NCBI GenBank assembly: GCA_020633295.1
Contig: JACKDW010000007.1
Span: 372,001-436,000 of the forward strand
Direction of reading: 5' to 3'
Length of the DNA: 64,000 nucleotides
Source: Myxococcales bacterium
Lineage (GTDB): Bacteria > Myxococcota_A > Polyangia > Nannocystales > Nannocystaceae
Under the pieces are notes generated by a model. That model saw only the letters and a list, made by a program, of their open reading frames with translations. It did no database searches and was not told the DNA's origin. The position numbers and the translations under genes are program-made. Positions 20,046-28,515 of this stretch are shown one piece after another. How positions within the stretch are numbered: the stretch's first letter is position 1; each line of letters begins with the position of its first letter.

Positions 20046-20627
20046 ATGTCCGACACGACCGCGGCACTGCTCACGGCCACCGCCGAGCTCGTGGAGCGCG
20101 TGCCGCCGCTGCGGCACCTCGCGCCGGCGATCACCGGCAGCGCGCCGGCGAGCGTGACGCCCAGCGCGCTGCCGGTGCTCTCGTGGCTCCCCGAGGCCGC
20201 GGCGCGGGCGACCCCGCTGACCCGCGCGCTCGTCCGCTGCCTCGTCGCGGCGAGCCCGGCGCTGGCGTGGCGACGCTCCTACGGCGCCGAGGTCGACGCC
20301 TCGTTCCTGGCGAGCTATGGCTGGGTCGACCTCGTCGGCGCCCACGGACCACGGCGCGCGCCTGGGCTCCGCCTGGGCTTTCTGCTGCTGGGGGCGCGCA
20401 CGCGCTACCCGCCGCACGCCCACGCCGCCGAGGAGCACTACGTGCCGCTGTCGGGAGCGGCGCTGTGGACACGCGGGCGCTCGCCGCCCGCCCTCCAGCG
20501 TCCCGGCGCGCTGATTCACCACCCGCCGTGGGAGCCCCACGCAACCGAGACCACGGACGAACCACTGCTCGCGCTCTACGTGTGGAGGGGCGCGCGGCTG
20601 AACGCAGGCCCTCGCTGGGAGGTGTGA
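20046..20627 (+). CDS. DMSP-lyase-family cupin protein
   Basis: A 193-residue protein, started at the ATG at 20046 (MSDTTAALL). The C-terminal half is a single cupin whose metal motif is RYPPHAHAAEEHYVPLSG, with candidate ligands His, His, Glu and Tyr. A second strand pair, ALIHHPPWEPHATET followed by EPLLALYVW, supplies another His. This pattern matches the dimethylsulfoniopropionate lyase family (DddL/DddQ/DddW type), which splits DMSP to dimethyl sulfide and acrylate. Many family members are untested and may act on other onium compounds, so the substrate is inference. Its stop codon touches the ATG of the 2OG oxygenase, and an aldehyde dehydrogenase follows, so the three genes are probably one operon. 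Confidence 0.7.
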   Translation: MSDTTAALLTATAELVERVPPLRHLAPAITGSAPASVTPSALPVLSWLPEAAARATPLTRALVRCLVAASPALAWRRSYGAEVDASFLASYGWVDLVGAHGPRRAPGLRLGFLLLGARTRYPPHAHAAEEHYVPLSGAALWTRGRSPPALQRPGALIHHPPWEPHATETTDEPLLALYVWRGARLNAGPRWEV

Positions 20628-21422
20628 ATGAACCCCGCGCGCTGGATCGAGCTCGAGCGCTACCCGCTGCTGAACCTGCAGGACCCCGCCGGACAGGCGC
20701 TGGTCGCTGGGCTGCGCGCGCAGCTGCGGGCGCAGGGCGCCTGCGTCATCGAGGGCTTGCTCCGCCCGGAGGCGCTCGCGCGCGCCGTGTCGGAGGTCGA
20801 GTCGCTCGAGGATCAGGCCTTTCACCAGACCGTGGTCGGCAACGCCTACCTGCGCGACCCCGCGCCCGACCTCCCTCCCGAGCACGCCGAGCGGATCATG
20901 GACACCACCGCGCTCGGCGTGCTCGCCCGCGACCAGCTGCCCGCGGGGACCGTGCTGGCGGATCTCTACGCCTGGGATCCGCTGCTGCGCTTCGTCGAGG
21001 CGATCGTCGACCGCGGCGCGCTCTATCGCTACGGGTGCCCGCTCGGCGCGCTCAACGTCGCGGTGATGGGCGCGGGCGACAGCCTGCGCTGGCACTTCGA
21101 CCAGTCGGACTTCGTGGTCTCGATCCCGCTGCGTCACGCGGCGCGCGGCGGGGTGTTTGAGTGGGTCCGCGACGTTCGCCGCCCCGACGACGAGCGCTAC
21201 GCGGACGTCGCCGCGGTGCTGCGCGGCGAGTCGAGGGACGTGCGCGCCCTGCCCATGCCGCCCGGCAGCCTGGTGCTGTTCGAAGGGCGCTACACCCTCC
21301 ACCGCGTCACCCGGATCGACGGCCCCGTCACGCGGCTGGTCGCGTTGCTGGCGTACAGCGACGTCCCCGGCCGCGGCGGGAGCGACTATCTAAAACGCAT
21401 GCGCTATGGGAGGATCGCGTGA
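20628..21422 (+). CDS. HalD/BesD-type Fe(II)/2-oxoglutarate oxygenase
   Basis: A 264-residue protein starting immediately after the cupin stop (TGA then ATG). The double-stranded beta-helix core shows the iron ligands in LRWHFDQSDFVVSIPL (HxD) and the distal His in GRYTLHRVTRI, with the following Arg of GPVTRLVALLAY placed to bind 2-oxoglutarate. The family look (GGVFEWVRDVRRPDDERYADV, LPMPPGSLVLFEGR) is that of proteins grouped with the amino-acid halogenases HalD/BesD. True halogenases replace the Asp by Gly to make room for chloride. Here the Asp is kept, so I expect a hydroxylase or desaturase. The substrate probably relates to that of the flanking cupin and aldehyde dehydrogenase. Confidence 0.75.
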   Translation: MNPARWIELERYPLLNLQDPAGQALVAGLRAQLRAQGACVIEGLLRPEALARAVSEVESLEDQAFHQTVVGNAYLRDPAPDLPPEHAERIMDTTALGVLARDQLPAGTVLADLYAWDPLLRFVEAIVDRGALYRYGCPLGALNVAVMGAGDSLRWHFDQSDFVVSIPLRHAARGGVFEWVRDVRRPDDERYADVAAVLRGESRDVRALPMPPGSLVLFEGRYTLHRVTRIDGPVTRLVALLAYSDVPGRGGSDYLKRMRYGRIA

Positions 21423-21440
21423 TCGAGCGAGGGAGCGAGC

Positions 21441-22925
21441 ATGCACGACACGCGCGCGTGGGCCCGTCAGTGGCTGCAGACACCGAGGAACCTCTACATT
21501 GACGGCGGCTGGCGCTCCGCGAGCGGCGCTCGGACCCTCGCCACCGTGGACCCCGCAGACCAGTCGACGCTGACGACCTACGGCGTCGCGAACGAGGTCG
21601 ACGTCGAGGCCGCCGCCGCCGCCGCGCGGCGCGCCTCCCGTGCGGGCGACTGGCCGCGCATGGCCCGACGGGATCGCGGCAAGCTGCTCCAGCGGATCGC
21701 CGCGGTGATCCGCGACCACGCGGACGAGCTGGCGACGCTCGAGAGCCTCGACAACGGCAAGCTGCTGCGCGAGTCGGTCGAGGACGACCTGCCCGAGTCC
21801 GCCGACGTCTTCGACTACTACGCCGGCTGGGTCGACAAGCACTACGGAGAGACATGTCCAGTAGGACATGGCTTTATCAACTACACCGTGCACGAGCCGG
21901 TGGGCGCGTGCGGGCTCATCGTGCCGTGGAACTTCCCGCTGCTGATGGCGTGCTGGAAGCTGGCGATGGCGCTCGCCTGCGGCAACACCGTCGTCATCAA
22001 GCCGTCAGAGCACACGCCGCTCTCGCTCTCGCGGCTCTTCGAGCTGCTCGACGAGCGCGTCGCGCTGCCGCCGGGCGTGGTCAACCTGGTCCTGGGTGAC
22101 GGCGAGACCGGCGCGGCCATCGCTCGCTCGCCCCGCCTCGACAAGGTGGCGTTCACCGGCAGCACGCGCACAGGCCGAGCGGTGCTCGCGGGCGCGGCCG
22201 CCTCCAACCTCAAGCGGGTCTCGCTGGAGCTGGGCGGGAAGTCCCCCAACATCCTCTTCGCCGACCTCCCAGACCGCGACGCCGCGGTCGCGCGCGTCTA
22301 CGCGGCCCTGTTCTCGCACAAGGGCGAGAAGTGCTCCGAGCCGACCCGCCTCCTGGTGCAGCGCCCGCTCTACGACAACGTCGTCGCGGAGCTCGCCGCG
22401 ATGGCCGAGGCCGCGGTCTGCGGCCACCCGTTCGCGCCCACGAGCCAGCAGGGTCCACAGTGCCACCGCGCCCACTTCGAGAGCGTGATGCGCTACGTCG
22501 AGCTCGGCCGCGCCGAGGGGCGCCTGGTCGCCGGCGGCGTCGCCGACACGCGGGGCGAGAACGCGAACGGGCTGTTCGTGCGCCCGACGATCTTCGCGGA
22601 CGTCGACAACAGCGCGCGCGTCGCCCAGGAGGAGATCTTCGGGCCCGTGCTGGTGATCACCCCCTTCGAAGACGAGGACGAGGCCGTGCGCCTGGCGAAC
22701 GAGACCTCCTACGGGCTCGCGGCGGGGCTCTACACCGCAGACGTCTCGCGCGCCCACCGAGTGGCGTCGCGGCTCGACGCCGGTATGGTCTTCGTCAACC
22801 GGTACGGCTGCTACGACTTCGCCAGCCCGTTCGGGGGGTTCAAGCAGAGCGGCCACGGCAAGGAGCTGGGGCGCCACTCCCTGGCCGAGTTCACCCGCAC
22901 CAAGTCGATCTGGATCGCGCTGTAA
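21441..22925 (+). CDS. NAD(P)-dependent aldehyde dehydrogenase
   Basis: A 494-residue protein of full family length. The oxyanion Asn lies in PWNFPLLM and the NAD-binding Gly motif is FTGSTRTGRAV. The general base Glu is in LELGGKSPNILF and the catalytic Cys in HKGEKCSEPTRLLVQ. Conserved EEIFGPV and NRYGCYDFASPFGGFKQSG are also present. It resembles betaine-aldehyde or semialdehyde dehydrogenases. An 18-base gap separates it from the oxygenase gene and an AGGGAGCG ribosome site precedes the ATG at 21441, so it is the third gene of the operon. A run of rare codons (ACA TGT CCA GTA GGA CAT) encodes the conserved GETCPVGH and contains an inverted repeat. Confidence 0.92.
   Translation: MHDTRAWARQWLQTPRNLYIDGGWRSASGARTLATVDPADQSTLTTYGVANEVDVEAAAAAARRASRAGDWPRMARRDRGKLLQRIAAVIRDHADELATLESLDNGKLLRESVEDDLPESADVFDYYAGWVDKHYGETCPVGHGFINYTVHEPVGACGLIVPWNFPLLMACWKLAMALACGNTVVIKPSEHTPLSLSRLFELLDERVALPPGVVNLVLGDGETGAAIARSPRLDKVAFTGSTRTGRAVLAGAAASNLKRVSLELGGKSPNILFADLPDRDAAVARVYAALFSHKGEKCSEPTRLLVQRPLYDNVVAELAAMAEAAVCGHPFAPTSQQGPQCHRAHFESVMRYVELGRAEGRLVAGGVADTRGENANGLFVRPTIFADVDNSARVAQEEIFGPVLVITPFEDEDEAVRLANETSYGLAAGLYTADVSRAHRVASRLDAGMVFVNRYGCYDFASPFGGFKQSGHGKELGRHSLAEFTRTKSIWIAL
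21853..21870. other. inverted repeat in a rare-codon patch
   Basis: CATGTCC, AGTA, GGACATG: seven-base perfect arms inside the aldehyde dehydrogenase reading frame. Codons here are AT-rich and unlike the rest of the gene, although the protein sequence is conserved. It is one of a family of such patches across the window. Confidence 0.7.
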
Positions 22926-23155
22926 GGTCGAGCGCGTGCGCTACGCCGCGTGTCGAGACCCTCGGGTCCGCGGGTTCGGAGGTGGGTCCGCCGTCGACCG
23001 CGCGTCGATCAGCGGTTCCTCGCTCCACGCTTTCTGCCGTCGAAACCCCTCAAGCGCGCGCGCCCGCGCTCCTCGTCGAGAGACATGTCTCAAAAATCAG
23101 GCATGAACACGGGCGGCGGAACCTCGCGCCCGCGTCGTCGTGGAACCTGTCGACC
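22926..23155. other. intergenic region with 12-bp palindrome
   Basis: No gene is visible between the aldehyde dehydrogenase and the next lipoprotein. A perfect palindrome GAGACATGTCTC lies at 23080-23091, followed by an A-rich run (CAAAAATCAGG). It may be an operator for the downstream lipoprotein gene or one of the TGTCT islands noted across the window. Confidence 0.5.
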
Positions 23156-23932
23156 ATGCGCGCCGCGATCAGCTCGCTCACGCTCGCCGCCGCGCTCACG
23201 CTCGCGGGCTCGACCGCGTGCACGCCGAGGTACGAGCCGCGACCCGAGCGCGACGCGCCCGAGCGGCGGTCGACCAAGCCGAAGCCGCCCGAGCGCTGGA
23301 CCGTGGTCGTTGTAGACGACGAGCCCGAGCGCCTCGACAACGCGGTCCAGCGGCGCGGCGTGCTGACCCTGGACCCGATGCCGCTGCACGCCGACGGCGA
23401 GTCCGCGAGGCTACGACTGCTCGGTGACGACCACGGGAGCGTGTGGCCGCTCGAGGAGCCGATCCCGATCCCGCTGCACCCCTTCGCAGGCCACGAGGTG
23501 GAAGTTCGCGGGCGACGGATCGACGCCCCGGGGCGCACGGCGCCGCGGCTGCGGGTCCATGAGATCCGCCTCGCCGCGTACGAGCGCCCCGGCTCGCCCA
23601 TACCGTGGAAGCGCGTCCCCGTCCGCAGCAGCGCCGAGCTTCGGCGCGACACCCTCTCCCGGCTCCTGGTGATCCCGGTCTCCATCGAACCGAGCTCGGC
23701 GGCGGCCGCGATCGTCCGCACGCGACTCGACGACGGCGCCGTCGTCGAGCTGGTGGTCAACAGCGCGCGTCGGGAGCTGTACGAGCGACGCCTCGGTACG
23801 CGCGTCACGCTCATCGCCACGCTCGGGCCCACGGGGGGCCGCCTGCGACCCGAACTCCACGGGGCTTGCGACGGCGACGAGCCCCAGTGCGGGATCTCGG
23901 TGCCCGCCTTCGACGTCGTGCGTCGAGAGTAG
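23156..23932 (+). CDS. hypothetical lipoprotein
   Basis: A 258-residue protein from the ATG at 23156, chosen because it opens a signal peptide with a lipobox (LTLAGSTAC). A short basic Pro-rich linker (RSTKPKPPERW) leads into a domain with two similar halves of beta-rich sequence (HEVEVRGRRIDAPGRTAPRLRVHEIRLA and RLGTRVTLIATLGPTGGRLRPELHG). I do not recognise a family; the halves look like two small beta-barrel units. It probably sits in the envelope. It stands alone and converges with the BNR-repeat gene, 70 bases away. Confidence 0.7.
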   Translation: MRAAISSLTLAAALTLAGSTACTPRYEPRPERDAPERRSTKPKPPERWTVVVVDDEPERLDNAVQRRGVLTLDPMPLHADGESARLRLLGDDHGSVWPLEEPIPIPLHPFAGHEVEVRGRRIDAPGRTAPRLRVHEIRLAAYERPGSPIPWKRVPVRSSAELRRDTLSRLLVIPVSIEPSSAAAAIVRTRLDDGAVVELVVNSARRELYERRLGTRVTLIATLGPTGGRLRPELHGACDGDEPQCGISVPAFDVVRRE

Positions 23933-24002
23933 CCTCCCGGGTTCAGTGGACACCTCCAACAAGCCAGCAGTAGACAGGAGGAGTCAAGCGGGGAGCCCTC
24001 GG

Positions 24003-25223
24003 TCACCGAGCCGGAGGTTTATACCGGAAGGGCACCTTGTACAGCGCGATCGCGCCGTTGGTCCCGGCGGCCAGGAAGTCGAGTCCGCCGCTCTCTGCGG
24101 CCACCGCGTTGAGCTCGACGGCGCCCTCACCCGGGAGCGTGGCCGCGGGCATCGGGTGCCACGTGCGACCGCAATCCAGGGACAGGTCGGCTCCGTTGGG
24201 GCCCACGGCCACGGCCGTCGTGCCCAGGATGGCGCGGCTCACGACGTGGGTGAAGACGACCGCCGAGCGGAAGCCCGCGGGGTTCTCCTCGACCTTCGCG
24301 GCCCAGCTGTATCCGCTGTCGAAGGTCCAGGCCGCGGTCCCCGTGCGTTCATCGGGCGCCTCGGGGTCGCCGCCGACCGCGATCCCGATGGTCCTGGTGA
24401 GGAACGAGATCGAGTGCACGCCGGCGCGCTCGTGGCCGTGGGCGAGCGGCGCGTCCGCGACCTCCCAGGTCAAGCCGCTGTCGTCGGAACGGAACACGCG
24501 CGCCGCCGAGCCTCCCGTGCCGAACCACACCTCGTTCGTCGGCCCGACCGCCACGGCGCTCCCGAGCAGGCGCTCGCCCGGGAGGGCCTCGGGCGGCACG
24601 ACGCGCTGCTCCGCTGGATCGGGTCTTCTCCACGTTCGTCCGGCGTCGTGGGTCGTGAGCACGGCGAAGCGCCCGTTCACCGGGTCCCCGAGCGCGACGC
24701 CTTCATCGCGATAGGGCCACATGGCGAGCGCCCTCCAGGCCCCCTCGGCCTCGCTCGCTTGAAAGACCATGGTCCAGGTCACGCCCACGTCGTCGCTGCG
24801 GAAGATCCGGGAGCGACCTGCTTCGTCCACGGCGAGCGCGACGACCGTCGCTCGATCGACGGCCTCGAGGTCGCGCACGACGAACGCCGGGTCGTCTCCG
24901 ATCTGTCCTGATGCCCATGTTATTTGGCTCGCGGCGCGGGTGTTCACGGCGCGCACGAGCTCCGCCCCGGCGCCGCTGACCCAGATCTCCTCGGGCCCGA
25001 TGGCGAGCGCGTGGAAGGAGACCGCGGGGCCCGGGCGCACGACCTCGACCGTGACGCCTCGCGGCGGGCGCTCGCGCGGGAGGATGCTCCTGCTCGGTCG
25101 GACCCGCAGCGGCGAGCTCGAGCTCGGAGCGCGGCCGGGCGCGCAGGCGATCGCGGTCACGACGATCGCGCTCGCGAGCGCGCGCAGAAAGGTGTCTGAA
25201 AAGACGTGGTAGTTCACAGCCAC
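24003..25223 (-). CDS. BNR-repeat (Ycf48/sialidase-like) beta-propeller lipoprotein
   Basis: A 406-residue protein starting with GTG at 25223 (a second GTG is at 25217). The signal peptide ends in a lipobox (VVTAIAC). At least five units carry the Asp-box pattern S-x-D-x-G-x-T-W: RSDDVGVTWTMV, THDAGRTWRRP, RSDDSGLTWEV, TFDSGYSWAAK and SLDCGRTWHPM. This is a beta-propeller like the photosystem assembly factor Ycf48 and BNR glycosidases; no glycosidase active site is evident. The role is probably binding or assembly in the envelope. The start region holds an inverted repeat GTCT-GAAA-AGAC at 25194-25205 within rare codons. Confidence 0.82.
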   Translation of the reverse strand: MAVNYHVFSDTFLRALASAIVVTAIACAPGRAPSSSSPLRVRPSRSILPRERPPRGVTVEVVRPGPAVSFHALAIGPEEIWVSGAGAELVRAVNTRAASQITWASGQIGDDPAFVVRDLEAVDRATVVALAVDEAGRSRIFRSDDVGVTWTMVFQASEAEGAWRALAMWPYRDEGVALGDPVNGRFAVLTTHDAGRTWRRPDPAEQRVVPPEALPGERLLGSAVAVGPTNEVWFGTGGSAARVFRSDDSGLTWEVADAPLAHGHERAGVHSISFLTRTIGIAVGGDPEAPDERTGTAAWTFDSGYSWAAKVEENPAGFRSAVVFTHVVSRAILGTTAVAVGPNGADLSLDCGRTWHPMPAATLPGEGAVELNAVAAESGGLDFLAAGTNGAIALYKVPFRYKPPAR

Positions 25224-25394
25224 CCTCGCTCGCGATCGTAACGACCAGCGCGGCGCCGGGGTTCATGCCGCGGCGGGCGCTCGATCGCGCCCGCCGTGAA
25301 CGCGGCTCAAGGAACACGTCAGGTTGGAGCGCGCGCGAGTCCTCGGCGCGCGCGAGCCCGAGATGGGCCGACGCCTCGCGTCGCGTCGGCCAGT

Positions 25395-25593
25395 CGAGCG
25401 GCGTCGACTTCGAAGGCGCGAACCTGACGTGGAGCACGCGCGACCTGTGATCACGCGCGCCCAGATCGAGCGGCTCGTCCGCACGGGCTACGACTTCGCC
25501 GGCCAGACCGTCGCCAACCTGCGGCTCGCGGGCGCCTCGCCGCCGCGGGCGCGCTTCGGCGGCGTGCCCGTCGACGACGCGCTCCGGCTGTAG
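25395..25593 (+). pseudogene. fragment of a pentapeptide-repeat protein
   Basis: One frame gives GVDFEGANLTWSTRDL and stops. The next frame continues without a gap as ITRAQIERLVRTGYDFAGQTVANLRLAGA to a stop at 25593. DFEGANLT, DFAGQTVANLRLAGA and ARFGGV fit the A(D/N)LxX pentapeptide pattern that folds as a right-handed beta-helix. The two pieces join if one frameshift is assumed near 25450. No start or longer repeat array remains upstream, so this is a 3' remnant. I see nothing else in 25224-25394. Confidence 0.55.
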
Positions 25594-25622
25594 AAGCGCC
25601 CGACGACGCGCTGAGGCGCGCG

Positions 25623-25985
25623 TCAGCCGGGCGACGTTCGGGCGTTGATCTCGACGCGCAGGACCGTCCAGATGTTCTCTGCGGCGTCGCTCAGCGCGCC
25701 GCTCAGCACGCGGCAGCGACTGACCACGCCGCGCACGACCTCGTCGACGGGCAGGTCCTCGGGCAGCTCGTCGAAGGGCGGCGCATCCTCAAAGCGCGCG
25801 GAGCTCGGCGCCCGGAACTGGCGCGCCGTGCCGTACTCGATCCCCGTGGTCAGGTCGACGACGAGCGCCTCGTGGGCCCACGGCGCGTCGGAGCCCGCGC
25901 GCGCGCCGTGGATGACGACCATGATCTCGTGACCGATGGGGATCGGCGCGCAGAAGCGCAGGGGCAGCTCGATGTGTCGGCTCAT
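25623..25985 (-). CDS. conserved-looking small protein, function unknown
   Basis: A 120-residue protein (MSRHIELPLRFCAPIPIGHEIMVVIHG onward) with a normal composition for this genome and no signal peptide or membrane segment. It has a central WAHEALVVDLTTGIEYGTARQF and an acidic stretch (FEDAPPFDELPEDLPVDEV), and ends in a beta-rich part (AENIWTVLRVEINAR). I do not recognise the family. It lies next to a type VI secretion tssE fragment, on the opposite strand, so it might be left from the same lost cluster; that is only a guess from position. An inverted repeat GTCC-CTTT-GGAC lies at 25997-26008, just upstream of its start. Confidence 0.6.
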   Translation of the reverse strand: MSRHIELPLRFCAPIPIGHEIMVVIHGARAGSDAPWAHEALVVDLTTGIEYGTARQFRAPSSARFEDAPPFDELPEDLPVDEVVRGVVSRCRVLSGALSDAAENIWTVLRVEINARTSPG

Positions 25986-26323
25986 GAAGATCCTCGGTCC
26001 CTTTGGACAGGTTCGTATCGCGACCCTAGCCAATTCGTCGGCCGCGCTGAAGCGCCGCGTCTGCGGACTCGCGCGCGCCGCCGCGGGACCACGAGCGCCG
26101 CGCGCGGGCCCGCGTCGCGCACCCGCGCGCGCCGTCGCGTGGCGCCGGGGCGCGCCGCCCGACGTCGCGCGCCGCTCGCTACTTCGCGCGCGGGTCGCCC
26201 AGTCACGTGTCCCCGTGTTCAGGTTCTTCACCCGCGGCCGGCGAGCTCGCGGAGCCGGTGACGACGCGCGCCGCCCCGTCACAGCCGCGCGCCGCCCCGT
26301 ACAGCACGCGGGAGCCCCCCACG
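25986..26323. other. intergenic region, no gene seen
   Basis: Frames here are Arg/Ala-rich shadows with no family resemblance. The only structure noted is the 12-base inverted repeat GTCCCTTTGGAC at 25997-26008 near the start of the minus-strand gene. Confidence 0.5.
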
Positions 26324-26527
26324 ATGTCCCGGGGTCTACTCGCGCGTCTCGCCGCGCCCCGGCGCCCGCGCGATCGTCAGCGCGGCATCGTCGAGCACCT
26401 GCGGCTGATGCTGAACACGCGCCGAGGCAGCGTGCTCGCTGCGCCGGACTACGGGCGCAGCGAGCTCGTCGACATGATCCACGCGCTCCCCGAGGCGCTG
26501 CCGACGCTGAATCGGCGCGTCCGCGAC
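26324..26527 (+). pseudogene. truncated T6SS baseplate protein TssE (gp25-like)
   Basis: From the ATG at 26324 the frame reads MSRGLLARLAAPRRPRD and then SIxxHL-type sequence, IVEHLRLMLNTRRGSVLAAPDYGRSELVDMIHALPEALPTLNRRVRDA. The stretch LNTRRGSVLAAPDYG is the hallmark of TssE/gp25 wedge proteins of contractile injection systems. TssE should continue for about another 65 residues, including the conserved YEPRL that anchors the sheath. Here homology ends at about 26527, where the stop end of the opposite-strand gene begins. No other T6SS gene is present, so this is an orphan 5' fragment. Confidence 0.65.
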
Positions 26528-26534
26528 GCGCCGC

Positions 26535-28256
26535 CTAGCGCGTCACGACGCCCGGCTGCTCCAGCGCCTGGTTCACGGTCCCGCTGTGCGTCGGCAGGTG
26601 CAGCGTGCCCAGCGTCACCGCGAGCTGGTGGAGGAAGAACGGCCCGATCACGATGCGCTCGTTCAGCGGCCAGAAGTCGATGTCGATCGTGCCCTTGACG
26701 CCGGGCGTGAGGCTCACGGTCCAGTCGTACCGCGGGTTCGACAGCCGCCACCCGAACGGCCACTGGTCGCGGCTCGGGTAGTCGGTCGCCATGATCTCGG
26801 TGGTGAAGGTGCGCGGGTTGTCGCCGGTCCACGAGAGCTCGTGCTTGCGCGCGGCGGCCTGGTTCTTCACGCTCTCCACGGGCGAGCCGTCGACGATCGA
26901 CTCGTACGCGATCATCGCCTCGCCGTCGCCGCCGACCTGGAAGCCGACCTGCGCGCGCCCCTTGATGATGCCGAGCACGTTGAGGTTGGTGCGCGTGATG
27001 TCGGCCGGGACCCACCACGTGATCCCGCACCCGCTGCCGCAGCCGTCGAACGGGGGCGTGAAGTTGCGACCGAGGTCGAACTGCAGGTTCGGCGGCAGCG
27101 TCTCGTCGACGATGGTGCCGCCGAGCACCTCGAGATACAGGGACACGTGAGCGCCGGCGGTGATCACGAGCTCCTTGCCGTCGAAGGCCTCGTCCTCGGA
27201 GAGGCCCACGCCCCGGTAGTACGCCTCGTCGGCGTCGAGCACCCGCGGATCCACGACGGTCTGGTAGCTCATGCGCGAGAGCCTGCCCGCCTCGAAGCGC
27301 GTCGGGCTCACGTCGACCGTGAACTCCACGGGCACGCGCAGGCCGAAGCCGTACCACGCGTGGGCTCCGAACTGGAACACGCCGACGCCGAAGTCCCACT
27401 CCTCCTCCCACTCGAACGCGTCGCTGACGGTGAACCCGGTGAGGAAGCGGACGACGTGGTGGGCCGCGCCGGTGCCGGTCACGGGCGGCAGGAACTGGAG
27501 CACGGTCGGCGGCGTCCCGAGCCGGAGCAGCGCCGTGAGGAGCGCGGAGTAGTCGAACGCGCGCTCGAGCACGCTCGGCACGCGCAGGGTCCAGTCCGTC
27601 GGGCGCGCGATCGCGTCGACCGGCAGCGCGACGCGCGTGGTGATGATCTGATCACCGACGCCCCGCGCGAGCGCGTCGAGCAGCGCCTGGTCGCCCTGCG
27701 CCGCGAGCTTGCGCAGGGGGTGACCGCTCGGCTTCGCGGCCAGCTCCTGCTTGAAGGCGTCGAGCGCGACGCGCTGCGCCGCCGTCAAATTCGACACCAG
27801 CATCCGCGGCTTCGTCGCGACGTTCGCGCGGAAGTGCTTGAGCCGCGGGACCGAGCCGCGCAGCAGCGACGGGTCCTGCACGGTGAAGGACAGCGACGAG
27901 ACGAGCACCGTCGCGTGCTTCGTCCGGATCAGCTCCTCCTTCGAGGTGTAGCTCCCGTACAACGCGCCCGCGTCCGCGCTCGCCAGCTGCTTGCGCAGCT
28001 GACGGTGGTGCGCGAGGACCTGGTTCGCCAGCTTGGAGGCCTTGACCGCCTTGCGCCCCGCCACGTGGATGGGGCGCGAGGCCAGCTTGCGCAGCGCGCC
28101 GCGCTCGACGAGGCCGTCGGCGGCGATCCGCCGCGCGTCGAGAGAGCCGCCCTTGTCGACGACGTCGCCGTCGTCAGCCGCGGCGGTGGCGGGAGCGGAC
28201 GCGAGCGCGAGGCCCAGCGCCGCGCTCACGAGGGCGAAACAAGCGCGCGAAAACAC
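26535..28256 (-). CDS. large secreted protein, function unknown
   Basis: A 573-residue protein with a GTG start and a clear signal peptide (FALVSAALGLALASAPATAAA). No repeats or lipobox are visible. The N-terminal third is helical and basic (LRKLASRPIHVAGRKAVKASKLANQVLAHHRQLRKQL). The rest alternates short beta segments with many aromatic residues (AFEWEEEWDFGVGVFQFGAHAWYGFGLRVPVEF, and FDGCGSGCGITWWVP with a likely disulfide). I do not recognise a family. The beta-rich half could be a secreted carbohydrate- or lipid-binding fold. Its stop end abuts the truncated tssE fragment. Confidence 0.7.
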   Translation of the reverse strand: MFSRACFALVSAALGLALASAPATAAADDGDVVDKGGSLDARRIAADGLVERGALRKLASRPIHVAGRKAVKASKLANQVLAHHRQLRKQLASADAGALYGSYTSKEELIRTKHATVLVSSLSFTVQDPSLLRGSVPRLKHFRANVATKPRMLVSNLTAAQRVALDAFKQELAAKPSGHPLRKLAAQGDQALLDALARGVGDQIITTRVALPVDAIARPTDWTLRVPSVLERAFDYSALLTALLRLGTPPTVLQFLPPVTGTGAAHHVVRFLTGFTVSDAFEWEEEWDFGVGVFQFGAHAWYGFGLRVPVEFTVDVSPTRFEAGRLSRMSYQTVVDPRVLDADEAYYRGVGLSEDEAFDGKELVITAGAHVSLYLEVLGGTIVDETLPPNLQFDLGRNFTPPFDGCGSGCGITWWVPADITRTNLNVLGIIKGRAQVGFQVGGDGEAMIAYESIVDGSPVESVKNQAAARKHELSWTGDNPRTFTTEIMATDYPSRDQWPFGWRLSNPRYDWTVSLTPGVKGTIDIDFWPLNERIVIGPFFLHQLAVTLGTLHLPTHSGTVNQALEQPGVVTR

Positions 28257-28515
28257 GGCGTCGATCGTACCGCGTCTGCGGGCGCGACGCGACGCGCGAC
28301 GCGGCGAGCAGCTTCGCGCGTTGACCTGTCCATATAGACAGTCTCCCGCGCGTGACCTTCACCGCGAGACCGCTCTGTTGCACAGCCACGGGTCCCGGCG
28401 GCCGGCCTCGCCGGCACGCGGCGCGTCGAGCTCCGCGTTCGCGCGGCGAACATCGTCTTGAGGTCACCGCGTCGTCACCTGAGGGACGCGTGGTCGAGCC
28501 GCGGCGCGGGCGGAG

